Source: Tricholoma matsutake
Lineage: Eukaryota > Basidiomycota > Agaricomycetes > Agaricales > Tricholomataceae
Length of the DNA stretch: 64,000 nt
NCBI GenBank assembly: GCA_026075535.2
Contig: AP026538.1
Location: forward strand, 7,750,001 to 7,814,000
Direction: 5' to 3'
In this document: piece by piece, positions 19,506-31,137 of the stretch
Numbering within the stretch: position 1 is the first letter of the stretch
Layout of the letters: each line of letters begins with the position of its first letter
The notes under the pieces: generated by a model
What the model saw: the letters and a program-made list of their open reading frames with translations, nothing else
The model's database searches: none
What the model was told of the DNA's origin: nothing
Translations under genes and position numbers: made by a program

Positions 19506-21392
19506 TCAAGCCATCAATGGTGGCAGTTGGAGGTGATATGCATGCGAGCTGACAGGACGAATGACTGGGTATGGCCCCAGGAAGCGCTGCGCAAATTTCT
19601 TCATGGGTCTAGTTGTGCTGATATCCGAAGCATCCAGGAAGACCTTTTTGTCGATTGCAAAAATTGGTGCAGGGATTTGCCATTGGTTATAGTACCTCGC
19701 CATATCATCCTTCGATTTGGCAAGGGCGGCACGAGCCTTCTCCAACGTTGACTTCATCTGATTTGCAAGCTCGTTGACTGCCTCAAGCCTTGAGGGTCAT
19801 TGGTTGGGCTCAAAACCCATCTGCAGATGTCTGCCAGTGTCAATGAAGAAGGGGGAGTGCTGGGTGGATGAGTGGACATGGTTATTGTATGCAAATTTGC
19901 CCAGAGGGAGCAGAGTGTCCCAATCATTTTGGTGCTCATTCACAAAAATGTGGATGTACTGCTTGAGCTCTTGATTGACTCATTTGGTCTGCCCATCGGA
20001 CTGTGGGTGATATGCTGTGGATGCCGAAATGGTGATCCCCAACAAGCAATACAATTCTCGCATGAATTGCACTATGAACTGTGGTCCCCGATCTGAGAGC
20101 ATTGATTTCGGGAGGCCATGAAGCTTCCACATGTTCTGCAAGTACAATCGCGCCAATCCCAGCGCTGTAACAGTGGTGTGAGTGGGTATGTAATGGCGGG
20201 GCTTGCTCACTGAGTCTACCACCACCATCGTCGCATCGAAGCCATGGGAGTCCAGAAGTTCAGTGATGAAATCAACACTTACCACATCCCAGCAATTTTC
20301 GGGGATTGAGAGGGGGTGTAGTTCACTGAAAGGTCGGCACTTCTGCGCCTTTGTGTGAAGACACAGATCGTAGGCCTTACAGTACTGACCAACAAAGCGC
20401 AACATGTTTGGCCACCAGTAATTGCACGAGATGAGTTCAAGTGTTTTCCAGCATCCCACATGTCCACCAATCTTGGAGTCATGATGCTGTTCAGCAATTC
20501 TGCGTCGTAAGTCTGGTATGAGCGGAACATAAATGCGATCACGAAACCTCCATAATCCATCCTCCTCTGTCCACTCCAAGCTTTGCAATGTCTTGCCCTT
20601 GGCCCTATCCAACTCCTTCATTGCTAGTACCACTGCATCTTTGCTCTTTCCATCCCGAACCCCCTTTCGCACTTCATGCAAGATATTTTGCTCCACTCCT
20701 TCGATCATCACCCCTTCGAGTGCGTGAATCGTGAAGAATTTGGGGTGGAGCAGGGTAGTGTCGCAATTATCATCTGCACCATTCGCATGATCGGCTTGTC
20801 GCGAAAGCGCATTGCACTTACCCATACTCTTTCCAGGATGGTGGTGCATGACAAAGTTGAACCATGAAAGATAGAGCAACCAGTGAGCTTGTCTGCAATT
20901 TAGCTTTTTTGTGGTCATGAAGTACTCCAGATTTTTGTGGTCAGTCCAGATCTCTACCTTGTGCTGCACACCTTCAAGGAAATGCCTCCATTCCTCTAAT
21001 GATCTCATCACTGCTAGCATCTCCTTGTCGTGGATCTTGTAATTTCGTTTGACTGCATTGAGCAATTTTGAGTAGAACACGATAGGGTGCCATTTGAGAT
21101 CGTCGGCCGATTGCTGCAACAGCACTGAGCTGGTCGCATAGTCCAAGCTGTCTGCCTCAATGCGAAATGCTTTGGTGTCATCAGCAAAATGGAGAATAGG
21201 GGAGGATGTGACCTGATTCTTGATTTTGTCAAAGGCGCCTTGTTCTGAAGGTCTCCATTCCCATTTGTCCTCCTTCTTTGTGAGCTCAAAGAGGGGCTTC
21301 GCATGATGTGAAAAGTCTTCGATGAAGCACCGATAGAAATTTGTGAACCCCAGGAATGACTGTACCTCCATGCGCATTTTGGGGGTGGCCAT
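19506..21392 (-). pseudogene. Gypsy-3 RNase H and integrase
   Basis: The longest intact stretch, 470 codons from 21392 to 19980, runs from the RT connection (QSFLGFTNFYRCF) through RNase H (EADSLDYATSSVLL, HDKEMLAVMRSLEEW, EIWTDHKNLEYFM) to integrase: zinc-binding H...H and C...C, core DFITELLDSHGFDA, DRGPQF and the HPQSDGQTK region. A TGA after GQTK and another after FEPNQ interrupt the end; 19757-19506 supplies the integrase C-terminal part (MKSTLEKARAALAKSKDDM). Both stops sit where relatives have Arg, consistent with CGA to TGA. Confidence 0.9.
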
Positions 21393-22450
21393 TCAGTGAC
21401 TCCTGCTACCTTGACGGGATCCATATGAATTTCACCCTTGGATATGATGAGTCCGAGGTACTCAATCATTGTTTGCTCAAACTCACACTTGTCATGTCGC
21501 AGAAACAACTTGTGTGCACAAAGGCACTCCAGGACAAGGCACATAATGCACTGATGTTCATTGATTGATTTCGTAAAGATGAGGATGTCATCCAGGTAGA
21601 CACAGACCACTCCTTCTATAATGAGATCCTGAAAAATGTTGTTCATCATCATTTGGAATGTGGAAGGGGAGTTTGTGAGTCTGAAAAACATCACCAAGGG
21701 TTTGAAAAGCCCATGATTCATGCAAAAAGCAGCTTTCCATTCATCACCCCTTTTCATGCACACATTGTTGCACCCCCATCGCACATCGAGTTTTGTAAAG
21801 TATTTTGCGCCTTGTAGTTGATTTACCAGTTCCAAAATCAGTGGTAGCGGATATCAGTTTTTGATCGTGAGGGCATTGAGAGCATGGTAATCTTGTACAA
21901 GCCGGAGGGATCCATCCTTCTTCTTGATAAAGAAGATGGGGGATGCCATCGGTGACTTCGAGGGGCAAATGTGGCCAGTGGCTAGGTTCTCCTGGATGAA
22001 TTCGTCCATCTTGGCCTGCTCGTTGGGCACGAGGGGGTAGACCTTGCAGCTAGCAGCTTTTGCACCAGGGATGAGTTCAATCGCATTATCCCATACCTTT
22101 CGGTCAGGCAAGCAGTCAAATGAAGACTTTGCGAATAGGTCCTTGAACTCGTAGAAGTGCGCAGGGATGGATTCGTGAAAGGACTTTGGTTGTGCATTCT
22201 TATGGAAGGCCTCTGCTAGCCATTGTGAAATGTTGGATGTGGTGTGAATGAATTCCGCTTTGCAGGGAATGGTAGCGATGAAGATGCGATCTCCCTCTTT
22301 GACCGAGTTTTTGCTTGAAAGGGGCAGTTCATCATGGTCTTTGTCATTGTTATCATCATTCACCAGTTGTGGAAGGTCTGGGATGTCCTCCATCTCAACA
22401 TCAGGGGTAGGCATGGGACCCGCACAACAGGTATGAATGCTAGCAATTTC
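21393..22450 (-). pseudogene. Gypsy-3 reverse transcriptase
   Basis: Begins with the acidic linker DVEMEDIPDLPQL (about 22410) and FIQENLATGHI, passes [16 protein letters not shown] and FTKLDVRWGCNNV, and includes the catalytic CVYLDDILIF near 21600. Breaks: a stop after ALTIKN at 21854 and a frameshift near 21375, where the sequence WPPP is followed by the out-of-frame remainder. Confidence 0.88.
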
Positions 22451-22513
22451 CTGAAAAGCGCTTTTGTGCTCTTTATTTGTCTTGTTCTGACAGGTGCAGC
22501 AGTGATTCGGGCA

Positions 22514-24083
22514 TCAACTCATTTTGACCTCATTAGTTTGCCAGTCCACCTCAGGATTATGCTTGTGGAGCCAGGTGAGGCCAAGAATAACATCTTGCTT
22601 GCTGATGCCAGTCACTGCAAACATTGCATGTTCAGAGTGGTCATGAAATTGTAGTAGGACCTCTACAACTTCCAAGATATCGCCTGCTTTGTTCACTGAG
22701 CCATCAACATTGAACACAGGGATGGGTCAGCTGAGCGCTTTTGTTGCGAGGTGATTTTGCACAATGAAATCAGAACTGATGAAAAGGCTGGTGGCACCAC
22801 AATCAAGTAGCGCCTTGGTTGTGTGCACAGCGCCGGTATCAGTGGTATGCAGTGATACTTTGAGCTCAAACGAGTGGGGGCTTGGGGTCGCCGCTATGAC
22901 ATAGTGGTTGGGGAGTTGTTTCTCCCATTTAGGGTGCTTACAAAAATGTGAACGAGGATAGGGAGGGGTTAGTACAGCTTGCGCATTGTTCACAGAGAGA
23001 TCAGTCAATGAAATAGAATTTGATTCATACACTTCATCTACTGACAACACTGCAAAAATCCTCCTTTACTTCTACAATGGGCTCCTCGTTCCTCTCATTT
23101 GTGTCATTCACATCCAGCACTGCAAATTCCTCCTGCGCAAAATTGTGTCACTCTTCACCATCCATGTACCGAATGTCAAACCATCTTGGGCATTCAGGTC
23201 ATGTATGACCAGATTCTCCGCAACAAAAGCAGATGAGCACAGATCTGTCCTTTGGTTTACTGGGTGTGGAGACACTTTGTGCCAAAGGTGTGTATCGCGA
23301 TGGGGCAGTTGTGTGCGAAATCAGGGGGAGGGGCCGCGCCATGGTGGGAATGAGCTTGTGGAACATGTTCCCCGGCTGCAAGCTGGTTTCAGATCGTGAG
23401 GCCATTCGCGAAGACGTGCAAAAAGCCTCATTTGCAATGCAATTTTCATTGCAGACAATAGCAGCATTGTACCATTGCTTGGGGGTGTTATCCAAAGGTC
23501 GTCCAGTGGTGAGACAGGCAACATGGTCTTGGATCTTTGCGTTGAGACCTTGTTGGAATTTGAGGATGATATGCGAGACCTCGAAGTACTGCGCTCACTC
23601 TACCAGTTCACAAAAGTCATTGATGTACTCGTCAATGGTTCATGTACCTTGGAAGTACTTCACAGTCTCAAGCTTGGTCCACAAAGACTGGATCTTGTTC
23701 TTCAGACAGAACTCATTCATGAATTCATCCGCAAAATTGGAGTAGGAGGTGTAGGGGAGTCTTCTGCTTAGTTGGTAGTTGCACATGAGATGATCCACAA
23801 ACTGTGCAGCTCATCTGCCCTTCATGAATGAGAGGGCCCACATAATCTGCACATGCTCATCCACAAATTGATGAGGAGTGAGGGCAAAATAGAGTGTGCA
23901 TGAATTCAGGAATGCTCATCCCTGTGAACGATCACCCAAAAAGTCTGTGGGGTTTGCAGGCTTGGGGCGGTAATCTCGCGATGATGTTTCGCAATAGATT
24001 TTGTGAACTACTGGGCCAGGAGACCCTAGGTCTGTGGGGTTGGAGATGCTCAGAAGCACCTGTGGCTCTTTGTGGTCCGCTTC
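22514..24083 (-). pseudogene. Gypsy-3 gag C-terminus and protease
   Basis: Contains gag to a CCHC knuckle, CFCCGESGHT*PEC, near 23240-23195 (TGA in the place of Arg), the junction VLSVDEVYESNSISLTD (23050), the protease ALLDCGATSLF (Cys replaces the usual Ser of DSG) and ISKQDVILGLTWLHKHNPEVDW. It is joined across Gypsy-4 to the gag start at 31929-31843. Confidence 0.82.
24079..24083. repeat. Target duplication, left (Gypsy-4)
   Basis: GCTTC, identical to 31838-31842. Confidence 0.9.
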
Positions 24084-24793
24084 TGTTAAGAACTGATCCT
24101 AGAGGCCACTTTGGAATCCGACCGGACACTGTGGGTGATGATAGCGGGAGATTGTCAGGTCGATGTGGATTCTGCGGGAGGGGAAATGGATAGGACTTGG
24201 CTTCAGCTTGTAAGAAGCTGCACCCTTCACCTCGTCTGGTGTCCTAATTTCAAGTTGAAGGTCTGGAGGTAGGAGCGGGAAAGTGCAGGTAAATGCGGGG
24301 AGGAGTACGGGGGGACTTAGGTTAAGTTCAGATGAGACTAGAACTTCAGAGGGAGACTAGAGGTTGAGTCAAATGGAGTTCAGACTCTTAGAGGACAGAG
24401 GTTGGAGTAGAAGGAGGGTTTAGATTGGCAGGGTAAAGTCGAGTCTATGTCAATATATGAACTGAGGAATACAAGGCAAAACTAGCTAAACTTAAATACT
24501 AGAGTCCAGAATAAAAGTGGGATGGAAACAGGAACTGCGGCAGTGTCTCGACTGTGTAGATAAATTACCTAGCGGAGGCCACACAGGAATCCATAGTTGA
24601 ATTTGCAAAACTAGACAGCAGCCTTGGGAAGGCAGCCGTGGGTGCTGTACAAGGCAGCCTGGTGCACAGCAGTGTGGGCAGTGCAAGGCAGCCGGGAACG
24701 AAATTGGGAGGAGTAGACAAATGTCAGGTTAGACATGCGGGAAAGAGTCAAATGGAATCCAGGTTCCGATTGGGCGAGGAACAGTTCTTGACA
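24084..24793 (-). repeat. Gypsy-4 3' LTR (710 bp)
   Basis: Plus-strand ends TGTTAAGAACTGATCC and CAGTTCTTGACA. Nearly identical to 31138-31837 over most of its length; the few differences seen are largely C/T or G/A, for example CCGACCGG against CCAACCAG. Confidence 0.93.
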
Positions 24794-24927
24794 GTATTTC
24801 CCCCTTAGTGCTGAGCCTACGAGGCACGTGAGGGTTTGTATCTGAATGAGGAAGTTGGTTGAAAATTCCAGATGCAGCAATTGGTTGAAAAATTTTGTTG
24901 ACTTCCTACTCCCATCACCTATGCAAA

Positions 24928-25916
24928 ATGTCCCCCCCAGCAGGTTCTGCTCAACTCAAGCTGGTCGCAATGAAGGCTCAGTATGAACAGAGGGAGCGGG
25001 AGATGAAAGAGCAGATGGAACGGGAGGTGAGGGAACTGGAGGAGGCAGCAAGGGAGGAGGAGCGTTGGGTGCAGGAGGTGCAGAAGGCAGCAGAGGAGGC
25101 TGCGAAGGCGGAGGAGGCACGCCAGGCAGCGGTGCAGAGAAAGGAGGCTTCGGCTGCAAAACAAGCGGAGAAAAAGTGGGCGGCTGTGGCCGCGGGTCTG
25201 GAGGATGATGCAGAGGGGAGGAAGTCCCCAAAGAAGAAGAAAGTCGCCAAGTCCACGGTGCGAGTGGGGTCAGAGGAGTTGCAGAGTCCAGTGCAGGTGC
25301 AGGCCGCGTTGCCTTGCAAAAGGTGTGTACTGGTTTCCTTTCTCCGTCTTCTCTTACTGACAAGTGGCCCAGATGCAAATATCAAAAGGTCTCATGTTTC
25401 AAGATGGGTGCGAAGGGACGTGTGTGCGACAACTGCATGCACGTCAAACATAAGTGCGAGGAGGTAGTGTGGGAGGGGCAGGAAACCCCTGCAGAAAAAA
25501 CAGTGGGAACGACAGGGGTGACCAGGGATAACCCCGAGGTAATGCAACAAATGATGAAGGTGATAAGGAAGGGATTCGCTGAGGTGGCCAATGTGGTGCG
25601 GGAGTTGATGGAAGAGATCCAGGATGCTTTGGACCCAGAGTGGGTGGAGGAAGAAAGTGCCAAGGAGGAGAGCGACGAGGGTGACGAAGAGGTTGAGCGA
25701 GCGGTGCAAGAGTCCCAGCAGGAAAGATGTGGGATCCGCAAGTCTGGAGATGACTGGGCAGCCTTCCAGAGGTATCTGGAGAAAAGGCAGGCAGATGATG
25801 GGGAGGAGAGTGAGAGTGGAGGTGAGGAGGGTGAAGAGAAGGACGAGGGCAGAGAAGAGGGCGAAGTTGGGGGAGAGGGTGATGAAGACGGAGAGGGAGA
25901 AGCGGAGGTAGTGTAG
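24928..25916 (+). CDS. Antisense accessory gene of Gypsy-4: coiled-coil protein with a Zn2Cys6-type cluster
   Basis: Two exons, 24928-25322 and 25373-25916, joined across a 50-nt intron (donor GTGTGT, branch CTTACTGAC, acceptor CCCAG), give 312 residues. Residues 1-110 are a Glu/Arg/Ala-rich coiled coil followed by a basic KSPKKKKVAK patch that could be a nuclear signal. Across the splice junction lies C-x2-C-x6-C-x9-C-x2-C-x6-C, the spacing of fungal Zn2Cys6 DNA-binding clusters; unspliced, neither frame has all six Cys. The C-terminus is strongly acidic (EEGEVGGEGDEDGEGE type). The ATG lies only 134 bp from the 3' LTR, so an antisense LTR promoter is plausible. It keeps CpG and a CGA codon and has no stop, unlike the pol gene of the same element. 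Function unknown; DNA binding is an inference from the cluster. Confidence 0.75.
25323..25372 (+). other. Intron of the antisense accessory gene (50 nt)
   Basis: GT...AG with a CTGAC branch motif 12-16 nt from the acceptor. The acceptor at 25372 changes frame so that the fourth to sixth cysteines follow the first; an alternative AG at 25364 would keep the first frame and lose the cluster. Confidence 0.7.
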
Positions 25917-26019
25917 GGATCCAGTTGGATCCAAAAAAAAACTTTTCAATGAATTTTGTTTCTGAGTTCAGACTGAGTGAATAAGTAACGTGAATAGACT
26001 TCAAGCGGGTAATGGTCCA

Positions 26020-27153
26020 GGTTTCTGTGGGTAGCGAGTGTGAAAATCCGCAAGGAGTTCTTGGGCGTGGTCAAGCTCCGTAACAGGTAGCCAGGAGGTC
26101 TCCTCATCGGTTCCCTGGTAGCCTTCCCATCGGACGAGGTAGAGAATCTTGCAGCGATGTCGGTTGTCAACTTTGGAGTCGAGGACTTTGGTGATCTCAT
26201 ATTCGAGCTCATCATCGATGGTGATCAGAGGAGGTGGAGGTTGTACTCAATTTGGAATTGTGTTTGGGGAGTGTTTCTCTAGTTGAGAGACATGGAAAAC
26301 AGGGTGAATGGCCCGCATGTGATCTGGGAGCCACAGGGTGACTGAGTGAGTGGCACTGAGTGCCTGGGCAGGCGATGATTTTGAAGGGGCCATGGTGCTT
26401 TTCAGAAAGTTTCTTGGAAGGACAAGTGGTGCAGATATTTTCCGCAGTGACATAGGCAGAGTCACCAATGTTGAAGTCGGGTGCGGGTGCCCAATGTTTG
26501 TCCGCAGGACCTTGATAACACTCTTGAGTGGCCGCAAGCTGTTTCCAAAGCCCCTGATGAAGGTCATCTAAGTCAACGACGAACTCGCGGGCACGCTGTG
26601 AAGCTAAGTCGCATTCTGGAAAGACGGAAATGTTTGGGTGATAGCCTTTGTTGGCAAAGAAAGGGGATACACCTGTAGAGGCGGAAGGAGCATTGTTGTA
26701 GGCAAATTTGCCCAAGGGCAAGAGGTGAGACCAGTCGTCCTGCTGATAGTTGCAGAAGATCCGGAGGTACTGCTCCAAGGTCTGATTTAGTTGTTCTGTC
26801 TGACCATCACCTTGTGGGTGATAACTGGAAGTGAAGTGGATCTGCATGTCGAGCGCTTTTCCAAGGGAGTGGAAGAAATGGGAGACAAACTCGGATCCCC
26901 GGTTGCAAGTGACGTGCGATGGAACACCATGCTTGGAGAAGATGTGGAGGATGAACAGGTTGGCTAGTTCTTGGGCTGTGATTTCATTGACAGTTGGGAT
27001 GAAGATGCCTTGTTTGGTGAGATGGTCAACGATGACCAGGATAGCAGTGTGACCATCAGAGTCAGGTAGTTGCTCAATGAAATCCATGGAGATGGAGTTC
27101 CAAGGTCATTCCGGAACCGGAAGTTGCTTTAGGAATCCGTAGGGCTTGTGTCA
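26020..27153 (-). pseudogene. Gypsy-4 integrase core, C-terminus and chromodomain
   Basis: The integrase core starts in phase after two TGA codons (27153-27151 and 27108-27106, both at expected Arg), then MDFIEQLPDSDGH (catalytic Asp), CNRGSEFVSHFF (second Asp) and HPQGDGQTEQLNQ (Glu). A one-base frameshift near 26365 moves the frame to the C-terminal DHMRAIHPVFHVSQLE. A further TGA (26249-26247) precedes the chromodomain ELEYEITKVLDSKV...YLVRWEGYQGTDEETSW, which ends near 26005. Confidence 0.9.
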
Positions 27154-29640
27154 AGGCAATTTGGATTGCTTACAAGTTGTACAGGATCTGCAGAATTCCT
27201 GCACAAAGGTGTGGAGGTTTGGCCAAACATATTCCCGGCAGACAAGCTGCTGGGTTTTATTTTGTCCAAAGTGGCCAGAGAGGATGTGATCGTGTTTGTA
27301 CTGAAGGACCTTGAGGCAAAGATCTGCGACATCTGGAACATAAATCCGGTTGAAGTGGCAGAGGAGACCTGCCTCGTCTATGGTCCAGTTGGGGTCGATA
27401 GGTGTCGGAAGGTGTGCGGATGAAAAGGGGTCAAGAGGTAGGGAGGTGCGGATGTCGTGGTGAAGTTTCTCAACATCCATGATTACTGCTTGTTGAAGGA
27501 TGGGTGTGGCGAAATAGGTGGCACAAAGGGAAGAGGTGAGCTGTTCCTGTGTGAATACAGGTCGGAAGTTGGTTGGGTTTATGGAGGTGAAGTCGCTATT
27601 TCCCCCTTTGCGGTAGACATCCCAACGTCTAGTGAGTGCATCTGGCTTGGCCCCTAATTTTCCGGGGCAGAAGCGGATGATGAGATTGAACTGGGAAAGG
27701 TACTCAGACCAACGGGCCTGGCGGTGGGTGAGCAACTTGGTAGTGCTGAAGTACTCAAGATTTTTGTGGTCAGTGACCACATCAACCGGGTTTGCGGAAC
27801 CCTCAAAGTACTGCCACCAGTGTTTGAAGGCTTCAAAGATGGCCAAGAGTTCCTTGTCATGGGTGTCATAATTTAGTTCAGCAGGATTAAAGGAGCGGGA
27901 GTTAAAAGTGACCAGATGGATTTCTCCATCCGTAGTGTAAACCAAAAGGATTGCTGCTAGGGCATAGTTGGAAGCGTCGGTTTCAAGTACCATTTGTGAG
28001 TCAGGTACCCATTGCGTTAAGATGGGGGCGTGGGTGAATTCTTGTTTGAGCTTTTCAAAAGTGTCGCGGCACTTCTTGTTGAAGTCCCATGGTGCAGATT
28101 TCTGCGTCAAGCGGGTGAGTGGGATGACAATGTCTGAATAGCAGTTAATGAAGCGGCGGTAAAAGTTGCAAAAGCCTAAGAAGGATTGGATATCCTTAAC
28201 TTTCCTAGGCTCGGGCCAGTCAAGCACGGTTTTGACTTTATCCTTGGGCATCCGCAGTCCATCCGGTGAAAGGATGAAACCTAAATATTCGACGGTGTCT
28301 TTGTGGAACTCACATTTCTGTGGAGAGGCATAAAGTCCATTTTTCTGGAGACAGTGGAGGACTTCTTTGACGTGAGCCCCATGCTGGGACTTGTCATTGG
28401 AATAGATTAGGATGTCGTCGAGGTATACGATGACACAAACATCCAGCATGTCACTGAAGATGTCATTCATAAACCGCTGGAAGGCAGTGGGTGCATTAGT
28501 GAGTCCAAAGGGAACCACCAACCACTCGAAGGATCCATAGCGGGTGCGAAAAGTAGTTTTCCACTCATCACCATCAGCAATGCGGACTAGGTGATAAGTG
28601 TGCCGCAAGTCTATTTTGGTGAATAAGCAGGCTTTGCGGGGAGAGTCAAGGAGGTCAGAAATGAGAGGAAGTGGGTAGCGGTCTTTCTTTGTAAGGCGAT
28701 TAAGTCCTCGGTAGTCGACACAAAGTTGGAGACTACCGTCCTTCTTCTTGATGAAGAGAATTGGAGCGCCATGCAGAGACTTGGATGGGCGGATGAAACC
28801 TGAGCAGACGTTTTCGTCAATAAAGACTTGTAAGGCTTCTAATTCAGAGGGGGAGAGAGAATACATGCGGCCCAGAGGCGGAGGAGTATTGTCTTCTGTC
28901 TCTATCTTGAGGTCGTAAGACCGATGTGGAGGAAGGGTATCCGCTTTAGTCTTATTAAAGACATCAGCAAATTTGTGATACTCAGGTTGAATATCAGAGA
29001 GGTCGGATGAGTTAGCGGATTGGGTGGAGCGGGCAGATAACCCTTCTGGAGCAAAAGTCATCTGAAAAGCTACTGCCCCAGGAAGTTTGCTAGCATGCAC
29101 ATAAGCGGCAGCATTGATGAAGGAGATGTCAGGGGTTGTAAATTTAGGAGGAATGGGGGTTTCGGAAAGTGTGGAGGAGTCAAGGATTTCTACCAGAAGA
29201 TTTGGGGACAAAGGTGACGTCAGGGGTGCTGGACCTCTATGATCTGCAGAGCAGAAAGCGAGTTGGCTTGAAGACCAGTCAATCAATGGATTGTATTGCT
29301 TCAGCCAGTTATGACCAAGTATGGCGGAACAGGAAGAGTCGAGCGAGGTTACATAAAATGACAAATTGAATACTTCGCCTGCAGGGAAGGTGACCAGAAG
29401 TTTGACGATCTGAGTTATGGTGGAGTTGCAAGATCCATCAAAGAGTCATAAACCGATCAGGTTAATGGATTCCATGCTGAGTTGGTTATTCAACATGAAA
29501 GAGGAGTCAAGGAAGCAGTGGGAGGAGCCAGAGTCGATAAGGGTTTGGAAAGGGGCGGAAGAGTCAGGAAAGGTTAAAAGAATGGTTAGGGAGTCAGGGT
29601 CGGAAAGAGCGGACACGTTGAGATGAATGTAGGCAGCCAA
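27151..29640 (-). pseudogene. Gypsy-4 protease, RT, RNase H and integrase zinc domain
   Basis: A 737-codon stretch (29364-27151) carries the protease end (ILGHNWLKQYNPLIDW), RT with LCVDYRGLNRL, FTKIDLRHTYHLVRI and the catalytic VIVYLDDILIY, the connection QSFLGFCNFYRRF, RNase H (LETDASNYALAAIL, HDKELLAIFEAFKHW, VTDHKNLEYF) and integrase H...H/C...C (HDHILSGHFG, CRSCTTC). The protease start with DSGSSHC lies upstream at 29640-29449, separated by one TGA (29448-29446) in the stretch INLIGL*LFDGSCN. The same TGA is found in Gypsy-6 (61806-61808). Confidence 0.92.
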
Positions 29641-29696
29641 GTGGGTAAGGTCAACGCAACCCCCAGCCCCAATGGCTGTATCCTGAGGGTTGCGGA

Positions 29697-30964
29697 CTAT
29701 TTTTCCGAGTCCGTAGTCTCAGGAACGACAGTGGATGCACGGGCTTTTGTGGCTTTGGATTTCGGGCAGTTTCCTGCTATGTGCCCTTCCTCACCGCAGT
29801 AGAGACAAAGTTGTTCTCTCATGCGATGTTCTTGTTCCTCCCCAGTCAGCTTGCCGTTCTTCCCCAACTTATCGGAGATGGACAACTTGGGCTTGTCCTG
29901 GGAAGTGTTTTTTGTCATGGAAGACTGCTGGTTGGAGGTGTTACCGCAGGCAGAGTTTGAAGAGGCTTGGTTTGTTGACGGGGAAGGGCTTTTGGAAGTG
30001 TCCTTTCGACGAGAGTCAGTGATGTTACTGGAATTCTTTGTTTTGAAACAGGATTCATCTTCTTGCATCCAGTAGATGTCATCACTGTCCTGTGCTTTCA
30101 AGCGCAGCTCTGCAAGAGTGTTGGGTTTACCACCCCAGAGTACTTCTATGCGAAGCTGGAGCGGAAGACCGCAGAAATAGCAGTCATGAAGTGCTGCTTC
30201 GTTCCAGTTGACCCTAGAAGCTAATTCCCAGAAGTCAACATTATATTTCATGATACGACCACCTTTCTTCATTGCTAAATCAGAGAGAGCTTTCTCTGCA
30301 TCTCCAACTGGGTTGTGCAGGCCGAAGTTACTTTCCAGCTTGGTGAGGAAAGCCTCATAGTCCCACATCCAGTGTGTGGAATCTGTTGGGTCATTAAGAC
30401 CAGGCTCAAACCAACTGAGAGCTGATCCTTTAAGATAAGAAAGGATAAATATGATCTTTTTCTCACCAGAGGAAAATACGTGTGGGCGGTCGCGGAAATG
30501 AAGATTACACGAGACTAGAAAGTCTCTAAGTTTCTTTGGGTTGGAGCCATTGAAAGTGTCGGGGTCGCAAACTTTGATTTTCTCGGTCTTGGGTGCATTG
30601 TTTTGTCGGAGGGTGCAGATACTCTCCGAGAGGTTGTAAAGAACATCTATGAACCTATCCCCTGGATCAGGGTTTTCCCCCGCGGGAGGTTGATCGTCAG
30701 GATCATTGGGATCGGGGTCACCCCCAGGGTGTCCAGACCACTAGGGTCATCAGGTCCGCCGGGAGGTCCGTCCTCTAGACCACGATCTTCCAACCCATAG
30801 GGTTCAGGCTGGTTGATGCCCCTTACATACTCGAGGGGAGTTCTTGATCGAAAATCTTCTGGGTTGCTGGAAGGTTGCGGGGCACAGGTGGACATGAGAT
30901 TGGCACTGATTGAGGGGGCTCCTGAGCCAATTTGTTGGAATATGTTTGAGGGTCTAGAAGACAC
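29697..30964 (-). pseudogene. Gypsy-4 gag
   Basis: The N-terminal part (MSSRPSNIFQQIG...GLEDGPPGG, 30964 on) is acidic and Pro-rich. A one-base deletion near 30735, relative to Gypsy-6, shifts the frame. Downstream the capsid-like region (VCDPDTF...KKLRDFLVSCNLHF, WFEPGLND, WDYEAFLTKLESNFG) is open to the CCHC knuckle CLYCGEEGHIAGNC and a stop at 29697. The knuckle is intact. Confidence 0.88.
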
Positions 30965-31137
30965 TCCAAAAGTAGTGGCAGGTCAAGGGTCGGAAAGGGT
31001 GGATCGCTGGATTGCAGAGATCCCTGGAATAGTACCGGCGCATTGGGAATTTCTTGTTGTGGGCTGGCAGGTCTCGGTAGGGGTCATAGAGAGGAAATGG
31101 ACAAGTGAAGTGTGAGTTTGTATATACTGTTAAGAAC

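Noticed and set aside
25323..25364. Alternative 42-nt intron for the accessory gene
   Set aside because: It keeps the first frame, which loses the cysteine cluster and soon reads low-quality sequence to a stop; the 50-nt version gives a coherent protein.
24919..26004. Long minus-strand frames of 81-186 codons opposite the accessory gene
   Set aside because: They are shadows of the plus-strand coding region: only the plus strand gives the coiled coil, six-cysteine cluster and a good intron.
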